NCBI GenBank assembly: GCA_937928795.1
Contig: CALFWB010000076.1
Span: forward strand, 1 to 36,237
DNA length: 36,237 nt
Source: an uncultured Anaerolineales bacterium
Lineage (GTDB): Bacteria > Chloroflexota > Anaerolineae > Anaerolineales > UBA4823
Direction: 5' to 3'
Of this stretch, positions 1 through 8,572 are shown piece after piece (position 1 is the first letter of the stretch; each line of letters opens with the position of its first letter). A program made the position numbers and the translations under genes. Under the pieces are notes generated by a model. It was given only the letters and a program-made list of their open reading frames with translations, did not search any database and was not told the DNA's origin.

Positions 1-407
1 TGTGGAATATTGCGGCGATCTATAAAATCCCGTTGGCGGACTTGCTTGCCATGAACGGTCTCACCGAAAATTCGTTTATTTATCCCGGCGATAAAATCCT
101 GATCCGGAAAGCAGAAATTACCCCGACCGCTGAGGCAACAATCCTCCCGACCGTTACGCTCACCGCGACGGTCGAACCTAGGACACCGACCGCAACGGCG
201 GTCTTACTGATGAGTGGTGCGCCGTCTGCGACATTGCTCGCTCCTCAACCGAGTGCAGTCATAGAGAGCACAGTTGCGGGGCAAAGCCCACCTTCTCAAT
301 CCTCTGGCGAAACAAAATTGAACCTTTTACCCATGCTGATTGCGGCATTGTTTCTTGCGGGTGGAACTTTGATCCTTTTGGGAACTTTAGCACGGCCAAG
401 GGGATAG
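1..407 (+). CDS. LysM-domain membrane-anchored protein, C-terminal part (5' end outside window)
   Basis: The reading frame is open from the first bases of the window, so this is the 3' end of a longer gene. The visible start of the frame (WNIAAIYKIPLADLLAMNG, then a YPGD turn followed by KILI) is the second half of a LysM fold, which binds peptidoglycan or related glycans. After it comes a Thr/Pro/Ala-rich linker of about 60 residues, typical of an extracellular spacer, and a hydrophobic C-terminal segment (LPMLIAALFLAGGTLILLG) ending in a short basic tail (ARPRG), consistent with a single membrane anchor with its C terminus in the cytoplasm. The full domain count and any catalytic domain lie upstream and cannot be seen. 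A TTG in frame at position 33 is not a credible start because it would cut the LysM domain. Confidence 0.75.
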   Translation, partial: WNIAAIYKIPLADLLAMNGLTENSFIYPGDKILIRKAEITPTAEATILPTVTLTATVEPRTPTATAVLLMSGAPSATLLAPQPSAVIESTVAGQSPPSQSSGETKLNLLPMLIAALFLAGGTLILLGTLARPRG

Positions 408-420
408 AATGGACATAAAA

Positions 421-552
421 TCATCGAGCGTGGGGGGGACACGCTCGATGACCTAAGGAGGTCCACCGGGAGATTTCAATATGGGGGGGACATACTGAAA
501 CCCTAGCCGGGGAAGGACACCTGAAATACCAATAAAAGGGAGGGCAGGTGTC
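421..552. repeat. Three consecutive hairpins, two with identical G-rich loops
   Basis: This block lies between the convergent ends of the LysM gene and the NYN gene. Hairpin 1 has perfect 12-bp arms at 421-432 and 440-451 with loop GGGGGGA. Hairpin 2 has 10-bp arms at 474-483 and 491-500 (one mismatch) and the same GGGGGGA loop. Hairpin 3 has 8-bp arms at 516-523 and 545-552 with a 21-nt purine-rich loop containing GGGAGGG. The 11-mer TGGGGGGGACA occurs at 431 and again at 482. None of the stems is followed by a T-run, so they are not standard intrinsic terminators. They could be a structured small RNA, a 3' UTR element or a mobile repeat. The rest of the 408-625 gap shows nothing else. Confidence 0.6.
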
Positions 553-625
553 TTATATGGATAATATACACTAAATTTGTCGAAATCGCATTAAAATAAG
601 ATTAGAATTGTCCGATTTATGGGGG

Positions 626-1108
626 CTATTTTTTGCCTTTATTCTTGAATAATCCAAGCCACCTTTCAACCTCATCCGAGTCTAATTCAGCTAAACCGCC
701 CTTTTCTGGATATGTAGTTTCGGTCGCCATATTGGATCGTTTCAGTTGGCGCGCAAATTCATTGGAGGAGAGGATTTTGGCGCGCACTGCTTTTGCCATC
801 GCTTGCACTTGACGGTCAGAACTGACCACCGTCCAATTGCGGGCTTCCTTGCCTAAGCGGTGTAAGCGTTCAAAGATCGCTTGATCGGCGCTTTTGCCAG
901 AGCGGGTGAAATAGGCGGTTAGCCGCCCGTAGGTTCGGGCGCGTGGAACGCCTGGCGGGGCGTTATCAAAATAAACCTCAGCGATGCGGCCATGACGGTT
1001 GCAAAAATCTTGCAGGAGTTCGATCAGGCGTTGTTCGTCATCCAACTCTGCTAGGCTTATATCGGGCATTTGACCAATGAGGTTATGACCGTCGATAATA
1101 TAGGGCAT
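626..1108 (-). CDS. YacP-like NYN-domain RNA endonuclease (DUF901 family)
   Basis: 160 residues, the usual size for stand-alone YacP/Rae1-like proteins. The N terminus IIDGHNLI carries the first acidic residue of the NYN (PIN-like) active site. YFDNAPPG near residue 46, SADQAIFERL near residue 93 and VVSSDRQVQ near residue 114 supply the other conserved acidic positions of this metal-dependent fold. In Bacillus, Rae1 cleaves mRNA on the ribosome; a similar role here is inferred from family only. It is a single-gene unit on the minus strand, convergent with the LysM gene and divergent from pheA. The Shine-Dalgarno sequence before the ATG is weak (AAGG about 14 nt upstream), suggesting low expression. 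The C terminus is Lys-rich. Confidence 0.8.
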   Translation of the reverse strand: MPYIIDGHNLIGQMPDISLAELDDEQRLIELLQDFCNRHGRIAEVYFDNAPPGVPRARTYGRLTAYFTRSGKSADQAIFERLHRLGKEARNWTVVSSDRQVQAMAKAVRAKILSSNEFARQLKRSNMATETTYPEKGGLAELDSDEVERWLGLFKNKGKK

Positions 1109-1196
1109 GATGGGATTCTAGCCTTGCGACACCGTTCCGTCAAGTTTCCATCTTGATCGGTAAGTCGGACATCTGTGCCCCTACTGCTTACTTTTC

Positions 1197-1224
1197 TTGC
1201 TCTAGCTTCTGCGAGCCGTACAAT
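1197..1224 (+). promoter_or_regulatory. Candidate sigma-70-type promoter for pheA
   Basis: TTGCTC at 1197-1202 and TACAAT at 1219-1224 are separated by 16 bp. The -10 matches consensus at five of six positions and the -35 only at the TTG. It lies about 125 bp upstream of the likely pheA start. Confidence 0.4.
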
Positions 1225-1348
1225 GCAGTTCACGTTTACATAGGTCTATCCAAAAGAAACGATGGGACAACCCTTTACAGAATGGAAAAGAGATGCTTCA
1301 ATTACAGTGGAGACCGATGATCCCAAAATTAACAAAGGAGATTTCCCT

Positions 1349-2176
1349 ATGAAAGTAGCCTACCAAGGCGCCCCTGGCGCATACTCTGAAGCAGCCATCT
1401 TTGAAATATTCGGGAACCAAGTCCAAGCTGTTCCCTGTGAGACTTTTGAGGAAGTCTTCCAAAAGGTTGAAACCGACCAAGCCCAGCGGGGAATGTTACC
1501 CATTGAAAACTCGGTCACCGGCAGTATCCATCGCAATTACGATTTGCTGCTTGAACATCAACTGGTTATCGTGGGTGAATATCCTCTGCGCGTGCATCAC
1601 TGCTTAATCGGCTTGCCCAATGCAGAGCTGAAGGATATCCGCAAAGTGATTAGTCATCCGCAAGGCATTGCCCAATGCGAAAAATACCTGCGCTCCCTTG
1701 GAGTCCATACGGAAGCAGTCTATGATACCGCCGGCAGCGTGAAAATGGTGAAAGAAAGCGGTGATCCAAGTTTGGCAGCGATTGCCTCTAACTGGGCAGC
1801 TCAAATCTATGGAATGAAGATCTTGCAAGAGGGCATCGAAGATAACCAAGCTAATTACACCCGTTTTTTGGTCTTGGCGCGCCAAGCCATCCAACCCGAA
1901 GGAGAAGCCAAAACCTCGATTGTGTTCACCTTGCGCAATATCCCCGGGGCGCTTTTTAAAGCTTTAAGCGTCTTCGCCTTGAGAGATATAGACCTGACCA
2001 AGATTGAATCGCGCCCTTTGGTCGGAACGCCGTGGGAGTACCTGTTTTACATTGACTTTCGGGGTTCAATTGCCGAAGAAAAAGTGCAGCACGCTCTTGA
2101 CAATTTGTCCGAATATGCCCTGAGCTTGCGCGTGCTTGGTTCGTATCCTCGCTTGGGGAACGAAAAATCATCCTAG
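1349..2176 (+). CDS. pheA: Prephenate dehydratase
   Basis: Converts prephenate to phenylpyruvate in phenylalanine biosynthesis. The ATG at 1349 is chosen because AAAGGAG lies just upstream; the frame is open 29 codons further up to an ATG at 1262, but that extension is not family-like. The 275-residue product has the prephenate dehydratase fold: YQGAPGAYSEAA at the N terminus, the ENSVTGS segment that lines the substrate site, SHPQGIAQCEKYL, and the hallmark NYTRFLVL. An ACT regulatory domain follows (SIVFTLRNIPGALFKAL, then KIESRPLVGTPWEY), containing the GALF and ESRP motifs that bind phenylalanine, so feedback inhibition is expected. There is no chorismate mutase domain, so this is the monofunctional type. 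It stands alone, with the cytochrome gene 34 bp downstream. Confidence 0.92.
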   Translation: MKVAYQGAPGAYSEAAIFEIFGNQVQAVPCETFEEVFQKVETDQAQRGMLPIENSVTGSIHRNYDLLLEHQLVIVGEYPLRVHHCLIGLPNAELKDIRKVISHPQGIAQCEKYLRSLGVHTEAVYDTAGSVKMVKESGDPSLAAIASNWAAQIYGMKILQEGIEDNQANYTRFLVLARQAIQPEGEAKTSIVFTLRNIPGALFKALSVFALRDIDLTKIESRPLVGTPWEYLFYIDFRGSIAEEKVQHALDNLSEYALSLRVLGSYPRLGNEKSS

Positions 2177-2210
2177 AGACATCACTGAGAAAAGCGGAGG
2201 ATAGATATCC

Positions 2211-3917
2211 ATGCAAAATACCTCCAAAGCGCTGATTTTACTTTGTTTGTTGTTGGCCGCCTGTCAGGGAACATCGCCCTCTTCACCGTCTACGACAAAC
2301 AATCCTGAGGTTGCTGCTTCAGAGAAACTGCCTTTCCCATTTATAGCGGATGAACGAAAAACGACTCTCAGCGCAGCAAGCAATGAGTGGTTTGCAACTG
2401 CGGCGACCTGTGTACCTTGTCATCAGAATATAAAAACCGCTGCAGGAAGTGATTTTTCACCAGCCGAGCGCTGGCGGGCGTCAATCATGGCAAATTCTGC
2501 CCGTGACCCGTACTTCCGCGCCAGTGTTGCCTTTGAGATCGAAAATTCGCCGCAATATGCAACCGAAATTCAGGAAAAGTGCGCCACTTGTCATACCCCC
2601 ATGGCGCACTTTAGTGCGCTTGCCAGAGGGCAATCGATATCCCTTGTTGGTGATCAGAGCGTGTATGACTCACATCATCCCGATTATTCTTTAGCGTTAG
2701 ATGGAGTCTCTTGTACAGTTTGCCACCAAATCCCACCCGCCGAAGGGGCAAACTTGCGTCACAGCGGCGATCAGGCGATTGACTTGACTACCCCCTATGG
2801 TCAGAGGGCTTTATATGGGCCTTTCCCGATGTCACGCCAGAGCGTTTCGATTATGGTCGGTGCTTCGGGGTATGAGCCGCTTGAGAGCGAGCATATCCGC
2901 CAATCCGCTTTTTGCGCCACTTGCCATGAGCTTTACCTGAGTTATGTCCAAGCCGATGGCACCCTTAGTACTGACACCTTTGCGGAGCAGACTCCCTTTA
3001 GTGAATGGTTAGCGTCGGACTACGCAGATCGGCGCACTTGCCAAGATTGCCATCTAACGCGCGCCGAAGAACAAATCGCCATCTCGAATGTCACCCCTCA
3101 AAACCGTTATCCGGGCGTTTCAAAACACAATTTTCTCGGTGGGAATGTCTATATGCTGAGTTTGCTCAACAATTTCGCCAGCGACTTGAGCGTTGAAGCC
3201 GATTCAAGTCATTTCCGTGAGGCGATTGTTGAGTCTCTCGATTTCTTGCAATCGCGCACAGCGACCTTAGAAATCTCAAATCCGCAAATCGAAAAGGGTC
3301 AGTTAACTTTTGACATTTCTGTCTCCAACTTGAGCGGGCATAAATTTCCAACCAGCTTTCCATCCCGCCGCGCTTGGTTGCACATCACCGTCACGGATGC
3401 TTTGGGAAAACTCGTCTTTGAGTCAGGTCAGTATGATGAACAAGGAAAGATTCTCGAAAACGACAACGACTTAGACCCGAAGCGCTTTGAACCGCATTAT
3501 GAGCACATCTCTGCTTCGCAAGAAGTACAGATTTACGAAAGCATCATGCACACTGTATCGGGCGAGGTGACTACCCTCCAACTTCGTGCAGCCGGATATG
3601 CCAAGGATAACCGTCTCTTGCCGTTGGGATTTGATAAAGCTAACGCAGCAGCCCATGTAGCGGTCATCGGAGACGCCCTGAAAGACCAAGATTTTCTTGC
3701 GGGCGGCGACAACCTGAGTGTGCAAGTGGACGTCAGCCAAGCTCAAAGCCCTTTCCTCATCCAAGTTGAATTGCTTTACCAAACCATTGGCTACCGCTGG
3801 GCACAGAACGTTCTGGCAGCTTCTAATCCGCTGGCACTGGAATTTGCGCGCTATATGCAAGGGACACCAAACCTTCCCGTTCCTGTCGCCTGGCAATCCA
3901 TCGAGGTCTCTGAGTGA
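2211..3917 (+). CDS. Pentahaem c-type cytochrome lipoprotein
   Basis: 568 residues. The N terminus is a lipoprotein signal with a lipobox ending LLLAAC at Cys18, so the mature protein should be lipid-anchored outside the membrane. Five CXXCH haem c motifs are present: CVPCH near 67, CATCH near 124, CTVCH near 168, CATCH near 236 and CQDCH near 276. Spacing and context resemble the cytochrome c554-type multihaem fold. The haem-free C-terminal half (from about residue 360, SGHKFPTSFPSRRAWLHIT onward) is the beta-rich module often attached to bacterial multihaem cytochromes. The likely role is extracytoplasmic electron transfer; partner and substrate cannot be told. The start has GCGGAGG upstream. 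No cytochrome maturation genes are in the window. Confidence 0.85.
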   Translation: MQNTSKALILLCLLLAACQGTSPSSPSTTNNPEVAASEKLPFPFIADERKTTLSAASNEWFATAATCVPCHQNIKTAAGSDFSPAERWRASIMANSARDPYFRASVAFEIENSPQYATEIQEKCATCHTPMAHFSALARGQSISLVGDQSVYDSHHPDYSLALDGVSCTVCHQIPPAEGANLRHSGDQAIDLTTPYGQRALYGPFPMSRQSVSIMVGASGYEPLESEHIRQSAFCATCHELYLSYVQADGTLSTDTFAEQTPFSEWLASDYADRRTCQDCHLTRAEEQIAISNVTPQNRYPGVSKHNFLGGNVYMLSLLNNFASDLSVEADSSHFREAIVESLDFLQSRTATLEISNPQIEKGQLTFDISVSNLSGHKFPTSFPSRRAWLHITVTDALGKLVFESGQYDEQGKILENDNDLDPKRFEPHYEHISASQEVQIYESIMHTVSGEVTTLQLRAAGYAKDNRLLPLGFDKANAAAHVAVIGDALKDQDFLAGGDNLSVQVDVSQAQSPFLIQVELLYQTIGYRWAQNVLAASNPLALEFARYMQGTPNLPVPVAWQSIEVSE

Positions 3918-4326
3918 GTCAAAAGCGTCCGGATTTGTTCAGACGGCCATAATCCGCAGATGACACAGATGACGCAGAAATCCATAGTCCTCGCCTTTTG
4001 ACCTGCGGTTAAGTGGTTAAGAGAATCCTAAATAAGAGCAACTGTTGGTGAGTTGCTTCTATTGTCCCCATTGCCCCTAGAGACTATCCTCAGATACGTG
4101 TCCACGCAAAAGTTGTAGGACAACTCATTGAGTTGTCCTACAAAGCAATGTTGCCAACACCTTTTGAGTGCACATCTCAGATACTCATCTCACGCAATGA
4201 GATTTGGAGTACAATTTGGATAGCCTAATCTCTTAAGGTAATGCTCTCTATACCCTGTCATCTTTGAAATTAAACCGCATTCCCTTGCTTTGGGTTAGAG
4301 TTTAGCTTGTTTGGATAAGGATCAAG
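3918..4326. other. Intergenic region with two hairpins
   Basis: About 410 bp with no supported gene. It contains a microsatellite-like stretch (CGCAGATGACACAGATGACG, 3956-3975), a small hairpin with arms AGCAACT 4037-4043 and AGTTGCT 4051-4057, and a near-perfect 31-bp palindrome at 4113-4143. I could not identify a convincing promoter for the downstream sensor gene. A short open frame running past the cytochrome stop in another frame is not supported. Confidence 0.6.
4113..4143. repeat. 31-bp near-perfect palindrome
   Basis: Perfect 15-bp arms at 4113-4127 (TTGTAGGACAACTCA) and 4129-4143 flank one central T. As RNA it would be a long stem with a minimal loop; as DNA it is a symmetrical site. 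There is no T-run after it. It could be a protein-binding site or a remnant of a short mobile repeat. Confidence 0.65.
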
Positions 4327-7300
4327 GTGGCGAAACATTTCGGTAGTTCACCCTATCGGGTTCTGATCATTGAAGATGAGCCGGCTTTGCGTGGGGGGGT
4401 GGCTAATATACTACGAGAGACTTCGATGGAGGTCATTGAATCTCCTACCATTCAAGATGCTCTTACCCGAATTAAGTCCAATCAACCGCAATTGATCCTG
4501 CTCAGCGACACCTTGCTCCATGCCCAAAGTGGTGAGTTGGGAAGGCTTTTCAGAGAGGAAGCGAGCCCAAGACGTCCGTTGATCGTCTTGCTGGGAACTT
4601 CAGAGACCTCCTCCGAGACACAGGCTGGGGGATTAGAGTGCGGAGCCGATAGTTATATCCTGCGCTCGATTCCCATGCGGGAATTTGTCGCTCGGATCGA
4701 AGCGCTTGCCAATCTTCAATCCATCGAGGAAAAAGCCAATTACCTCAACCGCGTCTTGCGTGCTATTCGCGATATCAACCAGTTGATCGTGCGCGAGAAA
4801 GACCGGCACAGATTGCTCCAGAAAACTTGCCAAATCCTCACCGAAAGCGGCGATTACTCCACCGCTTGGATTGTGACTTTTTCCAACAACGGCAAAGTTG
4901 CGATGGTTGCCGAATCGGGCTTAGGTGAAGATTTTGAGGAAATGCACCAGCAACTGCTGCGAGGGCAACTATCCTCGGTAGAAAGACAAGCGTTGCAGCA
5001 AACGGAAGCGGTTCTGGTTGAGGACTTGCATTCTTTGGGGAGCGATTATCCATGGTTGCCGCATCAGGGACAGGCAGCAATGAGCGTATCTCTGCGATAT
5101 GGGGAACGAGTGTACGGCGTGCTGACGGTCTGCCTGCCAAAGGAATTCACGGGCGAAACTGAAGAGCACTCTCTGATTGAGGAGGTTGCCAGCGATCTTG
5201 CTTTTGCCCTGTATAACCTTGATCTGGAAGACAGCCAAGCCAAGATCGCCGCCGATCTGCGGGATTCAGAGGAAAAATATCGTTTGCTTTCAGAGACCAC
5301 GCCGGACATTATCCTCGTCCATGACATGCAAGGCAGGATTCAATATGTCAACCGAGCTGGGCTGGATTTTGCCGGTTTTACAGCCGAACAGGTCATCGGG
5401 CGCCGAATTATTGACTTTATCCCTGCGGAACACCTCTCTGAAATCGAAAAACGACGGGAGGGGCGTTTATCCGGCGAGTTTCAAACTTTCCGATATGAAA
5501 TTGAATTTATTAACCGGGTTGGTAAACGCGTGCCGATGGAGGTGTACTCCACTCCTTTTCAGCGCAAAGGCAAGGCAAGAGAGGTCCTAATTGTAGCTCG
5601 CAACATTTCCGAGAGAAAGGCGGCTGAGCGTCAAGTTCAAGAGAGCCGCCGGCAGCTTGCCACTTTGATAAACAACCTCCCCGGCATTGCGTATCGCTGC
5701 AAGAATGATCCAGAATGGACGATGGAATTTATCAGCGACGGCTGTTTGGATTTGACCGGCTATCGTTCGGATGAGTTGGTGGGCAACCAAAATCGCTCCT
5801 TCGCCAGCTTGATCCATCCCGAAGACCGCGCTATGGTTTGGGAAAGCGTCCAGAAGGGCGTTGCTGAACGAAAGCCCTTTCAGATGACCTACCGCATTAT
5901 CACGGCTGAAGGCAAAGAAAAATGGGTCTGGGAGAAAGGCGAGGGGGTTTTTGACGCAAGCGGAACGTTGATCGCTTTGGAGGGTTTTATCTCCGATATT
6001 AGCGAGAGGGTAGATTATGAAAGGAATCTACAACTCAGGATGGAACAGTTGGATGCCCTCTCACAAGCTTGTCAAATCGTAACTGCTTCCCTTGATCTGG
6101 ATCGGGTGTTACAAGAAATCATTGCTTTGGCTAAACGGCTCACTCAAGCGGATTACGGTGGAATTGTTTTGGTAGATGAAGCCGGTCATGTCGGCCAACA
6201 TGCCGAAGACCATGTGGGTTATTCTTCCTTGCGATATAGCCTTCGACTCGATGGCATTACCCATTGGGTTTTACGCAACCAGAAGATAGCCATCGGCGAC
6301 TCTGTTTCCGCTGATGGTTCGATTGAGCCTCCGCTCGGAGATGGGGCACCGCAAACCGTCAATCCTGCCCTGATCGCAGCCAAGATTCGTTCTTTCATCA
6401 GCTTGCCTTTGATCATCAAGGGTGAAACGCGAGGGGTATTGCATTTGTACAGCAAATACCCTTCAGCCTTTCGCCAATTAGAGGCTTTATTGATCGCCTT
6501 TGCCAGTCAAGCCGCAATTGCCATCGACAATGCTTACCAATTTCAAGCTGCGCAGCAGCGGCTTGAGCGATTGGTCTCAATGCGCCAAATTGATCAAGCC
6601 ATCAATAGCAGCCTTGATTTGCCCCTAACCCTTGACATCCTGATCGGACATGTCCTGACTCAGCTCAAGGTGGATGCGGCCGCTGTGCTTCTCTATCGCT
6701 CCGAGACCCAAAGTTTACATTTTGTTGCCGGTCAAGGTTTCCGAACCACTGCCCTCCAGCACAGTGAAATCCGCCTGGGGCATGGCTTGGCCGGTGTAGC
6801 CGCTCTGGAGCGCAGAATCGTCTCGATCACAGACCGCAAAGAGTTGATCAAGGTTTTTGCCCGATCCCCACATTTTGAAGACGAAAGTTTTCAAGTTTAC
6901 CTCGGTGTGCCTTTGATCGCCAAAGGAGAGGTTATTGGGGTCTTGGAAATCTATAACCGACGGCCGCTGGATCCCAGCCCTGAGTGGATGGCGTTTTTGG
7001 AAGCCCTAGCCGGACAAGCGGCGATTGCAATTGAGAACACTCGCCTTTTCAACGACCTGCAAAACACCAACCTGCAACTCCTGCAAGCCTATGATGCCAC
7101 GATTGAAGGGTGGGCAAAAGCCTTAGAATTTCGCGACACGGAGACGGAGGGTCATAGCCGCCGCGTCGTTGAACTGACTCTGAAGCTTGCCCGTCGTTTG
7201 GGCGTCGAAGAGCAGCAATTAACCGTCATCCGGCGCGGGGTTTTGCTGCATGATATCGGTAAGATGGGCATTCCGGATGCGCTGCTCCAAAAAGCCGGGC

Positions 7301-7647
7301 CTCTGGATGAAGACGAATGGAAACTGATGCGTCAACATCCCTTGTTTGCCCGACAAATGCTAGAAAATATTCCCTTCTTGCGGTCTGCTTTGGATATCCC
7401 CTATTACCACCACGAAAGATGGGATGGAAGTGGCTATCCGCGCGGCTTGAAAGGGGACCAAATCCCTCTAGCTGCCCGTATCTTTACTGTGGTAGATGTT
7501 TGGGATGCGTTAACCAACGACCGCCCCTATCGGAAAGCCTGGAGCAAAAAACAAGCCCTAGCTTATTTGATCGAACAAAAAGGCAAACACTTTGACCCTA
7601 ACATTGTCGATGCTTTTTTAGCTATCCTGCGGGAGGAGGAATTCTAA
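4327..7647 (+). CDS. Multi-sensor HD-GYP phosphodiesterase (REC-GAF-PAS-PAS-GAF-GAF-HD-GYP)
   Basis: 1106 residues, GTG start. Domains in order: response-regulator receiver (about 5-125), GAF (about 140-300), PAS (about 315-430), PAS (about 435-560), GAF (about 575-730), GAF (about 745-890) and HD-GYP (about 930-1095). The HD-GYP part has HDIGK near 975 and HHERWDGSGYPRGLKGDQIP near 1027, so the metal and c-di-GMP residues look intact and c-di-GMP hydrolysis is expected. The receiver keeps the EDE acidic pair and an Asp with correct spacing to the following Gly, but the usual Lys-Pro near its end is Arg-Ser, so phosphorylation switching may be altered. No transmembrane segment is apparent, so signals are probably cytoplasmic. 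No histidine kinase is adjacent. It is convergent with the methyltransferase gene. Confidence 0.88.
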   Translation: MAKHFGSSPYRVLIIEDEPALRGGVANILRETSMEVIESPTIQDALTRIKSNQPQLILLSDTLLHAQSGELGRLFREEASPRRPLIVLLGTSETSSETQAGGLECGADSYILRSIPMREFVARIEALANLQSIEEKANYLNRVLRAIRDINQLIVREKDRHRLLQKTCQILTESGDYSTAWIVTFSNNGKVAMVAESGLGEDFEEMHQQLLRGQLSSVERQALQQTEAVLVEDLHSLGSDYPWLPHQGQAAMSVSLRYGERVYGVLTVCLPKEFTGETEEHSLIEEVASDLAFALYNLDLEDSQAKIAADLRDSEEKYRLLSETTPDIILVHDMQGRIQYVNRAGLDFAGFTAEQVIGRRIIDFIPAEHLSEIEKRREGRLSGEFQTFRYEIEFINRVGKRVPMEVYSTPFQRKGKAREVLIVARNISERKAAERQVQESRRQLATLINNLPGIAYRCKNDPEWTMEFISDGCLDLTGYRSDELVGNQNRSFASLIHPEDRAMVWESVQKGVAERKPFQMTYRIITAEGKEKWVWEKGEGVFDASGTLIALEGFISDISERVDYERNLQLRMEQLDALSQACQIVTASLDLDRVLQEIIALAKRLTQADYGGIVLVDEAGHVGQHAEDHVGYSSLRYSLRLDGITHWVLRNQKIAIGDSVSADGSIEPPLGDGAPQTVNPALIAAKIRSFISLPLIIKGETRGVLHLYSKYPSAFRQLEALLIAFASQAAIAIDNAYQFQAAQQRLERLVSMRQIDQAINSSLDLPLTLDILIGHVLTQLKVDAAAVLLYRSETQSLHFVAGQGFRTTALQHSEIRLGHGLAGVAALERRIVSITDRKELIKVFARSPHFEDESFQVYLGVPLIAKGEVIGVLEIYNRRPLDPSPEWMAFLEALAGQAAIAIENTRLFNDLQNTNLQLLQAYDATIEGWAKALEFRDTETEGHSRRVVELTLKLARRLGVEEQQLTVIRRGVLLHDIGKMGIPDALLQKAGPLDEDEWKLMRQHPLFARQMLENIPFLRSALDIPYYHHERWDGSGYPRGLKGDQIPLAARIFTVVDVWDALTNDRPYRKAWSKKQALAYLIEQKGKHFDPNIVDAFLAILREEEF

Positions 7648-7684
7648 GACGCCCCAGTACACCGATGTCTACATTCACCCCAGA

Positions 7685-8572
7685 TCAGCGAAAAACGTAG
7701 ATTCCTTTGTGGATTTCCCACCTTTGACCACAGTTCAGACACACCGTTTGGGTGGAATGCTCTTCAAATCGGTTGCCGTGGCATTGGGGACAAGCAAAAA
7801 ATCCGTTGGGCAGTGCAGGAGCCTTGTCACCAACGGCTTGGGCTAAGGCGAAGACGCTCGGGCTAAGTTGCCACCAATTGCCGCTGGGCTGGACAAGGCT
7901 ATCGAAAGCGACCAAAATCTTGAGCGGAATGGTCTTTTTTAGAAGCCCTAGCCGAAAATGAGAGACCGTCAATTGACGTTTGAGGGCAAAGTCACTTTCT
8001 TCCAACCACTGGCGGATTGCCCGTGGATGAAAGTCGAAGTTCAGCTCTGCAAATTCGATGGGGTCAAGGTCGAAGGGACTCCATTTCTGTCGCCCCAGCA
8101 GGTAGCGCAGGATGGCTTTTAAGTTTTGTTTGTTGGCATACTCCAACAAGAAAAAACCGCCATCTTTTATAACTTGCCGAACCTGTTGCAGGGCTAGTTT
8201 GGGTTCGGCAAGGTGGTGCAAGGTGCGGATCATGGTCACCGCGTCGAATAAGCCTGCCACAAAGGGCAGGTTATAGGCATCGGCAGCAACGTAGAGGTAG
8301 CGCTCGTTTTTGCCTAAGCGGGCTTGGGCTTGTTCTAATTGGCTGATGGAATAATCCAGTAGTACAATGCGTTGATAGGTGCGATAGCGCGGGGTGTTGC
8401 GCCCGGCGCCGGCGCCGATTTCAAGCAACCAATCACCGGGCTGGTTCAACAAACGGCGAATCGCAATGGCTTCAACTTGGTCTTCATAGGCTCTCTCCCC
8501 CTTGTCCCAGAAGACCTGCTGATAATCGGAGCCTTCGTAATTGCAAATCGGCGGGTGAGAGGGATGACTCAC
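7685..8572 (-). CDS. SAM-dependent methyltransferase with C-terminal Trm112-like zinc ribbon
   Basis: 295 residues. [15 protein letters not shown] near residue 50 is the glycine-rich SAM-binding motif I of class I methyltransferases; LDYSISQ and [13 protein letters not shown] match motifs II and IV/post-motif. The C-terminal 35 residues hold CPQCHGN and CLNCGQRW, two CXXC pairs of a zinc ribbon resembling Trm112/UPF0434 modules. The start is GTG, whose bases overlap the stop of the upstream UDP-glucose dehydrogenase gene (GTGA), so the two are translationally coupled. The substrate is unknown; coupling to UDP-glucuronate synthesis suggests a sugar or cell-surface polymer role, which is inference only. 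Confidence 0.75.
   Translation of the reverse strand: MSHPSHPPICNYEGSDYQQVFWDKGERAYEDQVEAIAIRRLLNQPGDWLLEIGAGAGRNTPRYRTYQRIVLLDYSISQLEQAQARLGKNERYLYVAADAYNLPFVAGLFDAVTMIRTLHHLAEPKLALQQVRQVIKDGGFFLLEYANKQNLKAILRYLLGRQKWSPFDLDPIEFAELNFDFHPRAIRQWLEESDFALKRQLTVSHFRLGLLKKTIPLKILVAFDSLVQPSGNWWQLSPSVFALAQAVGDKAPALPNGFFACPQCHGNRFEEHSTQTVCLNCGQRWEIHKGIYVFR

Noticed and set aside
1262-1348. N-terminal extension of prephenate dehydratase
   Set aside because: The in-frame ATG at 1349 has a strong ribosome site and family-like start; the upstream 29 codons look like open leader.
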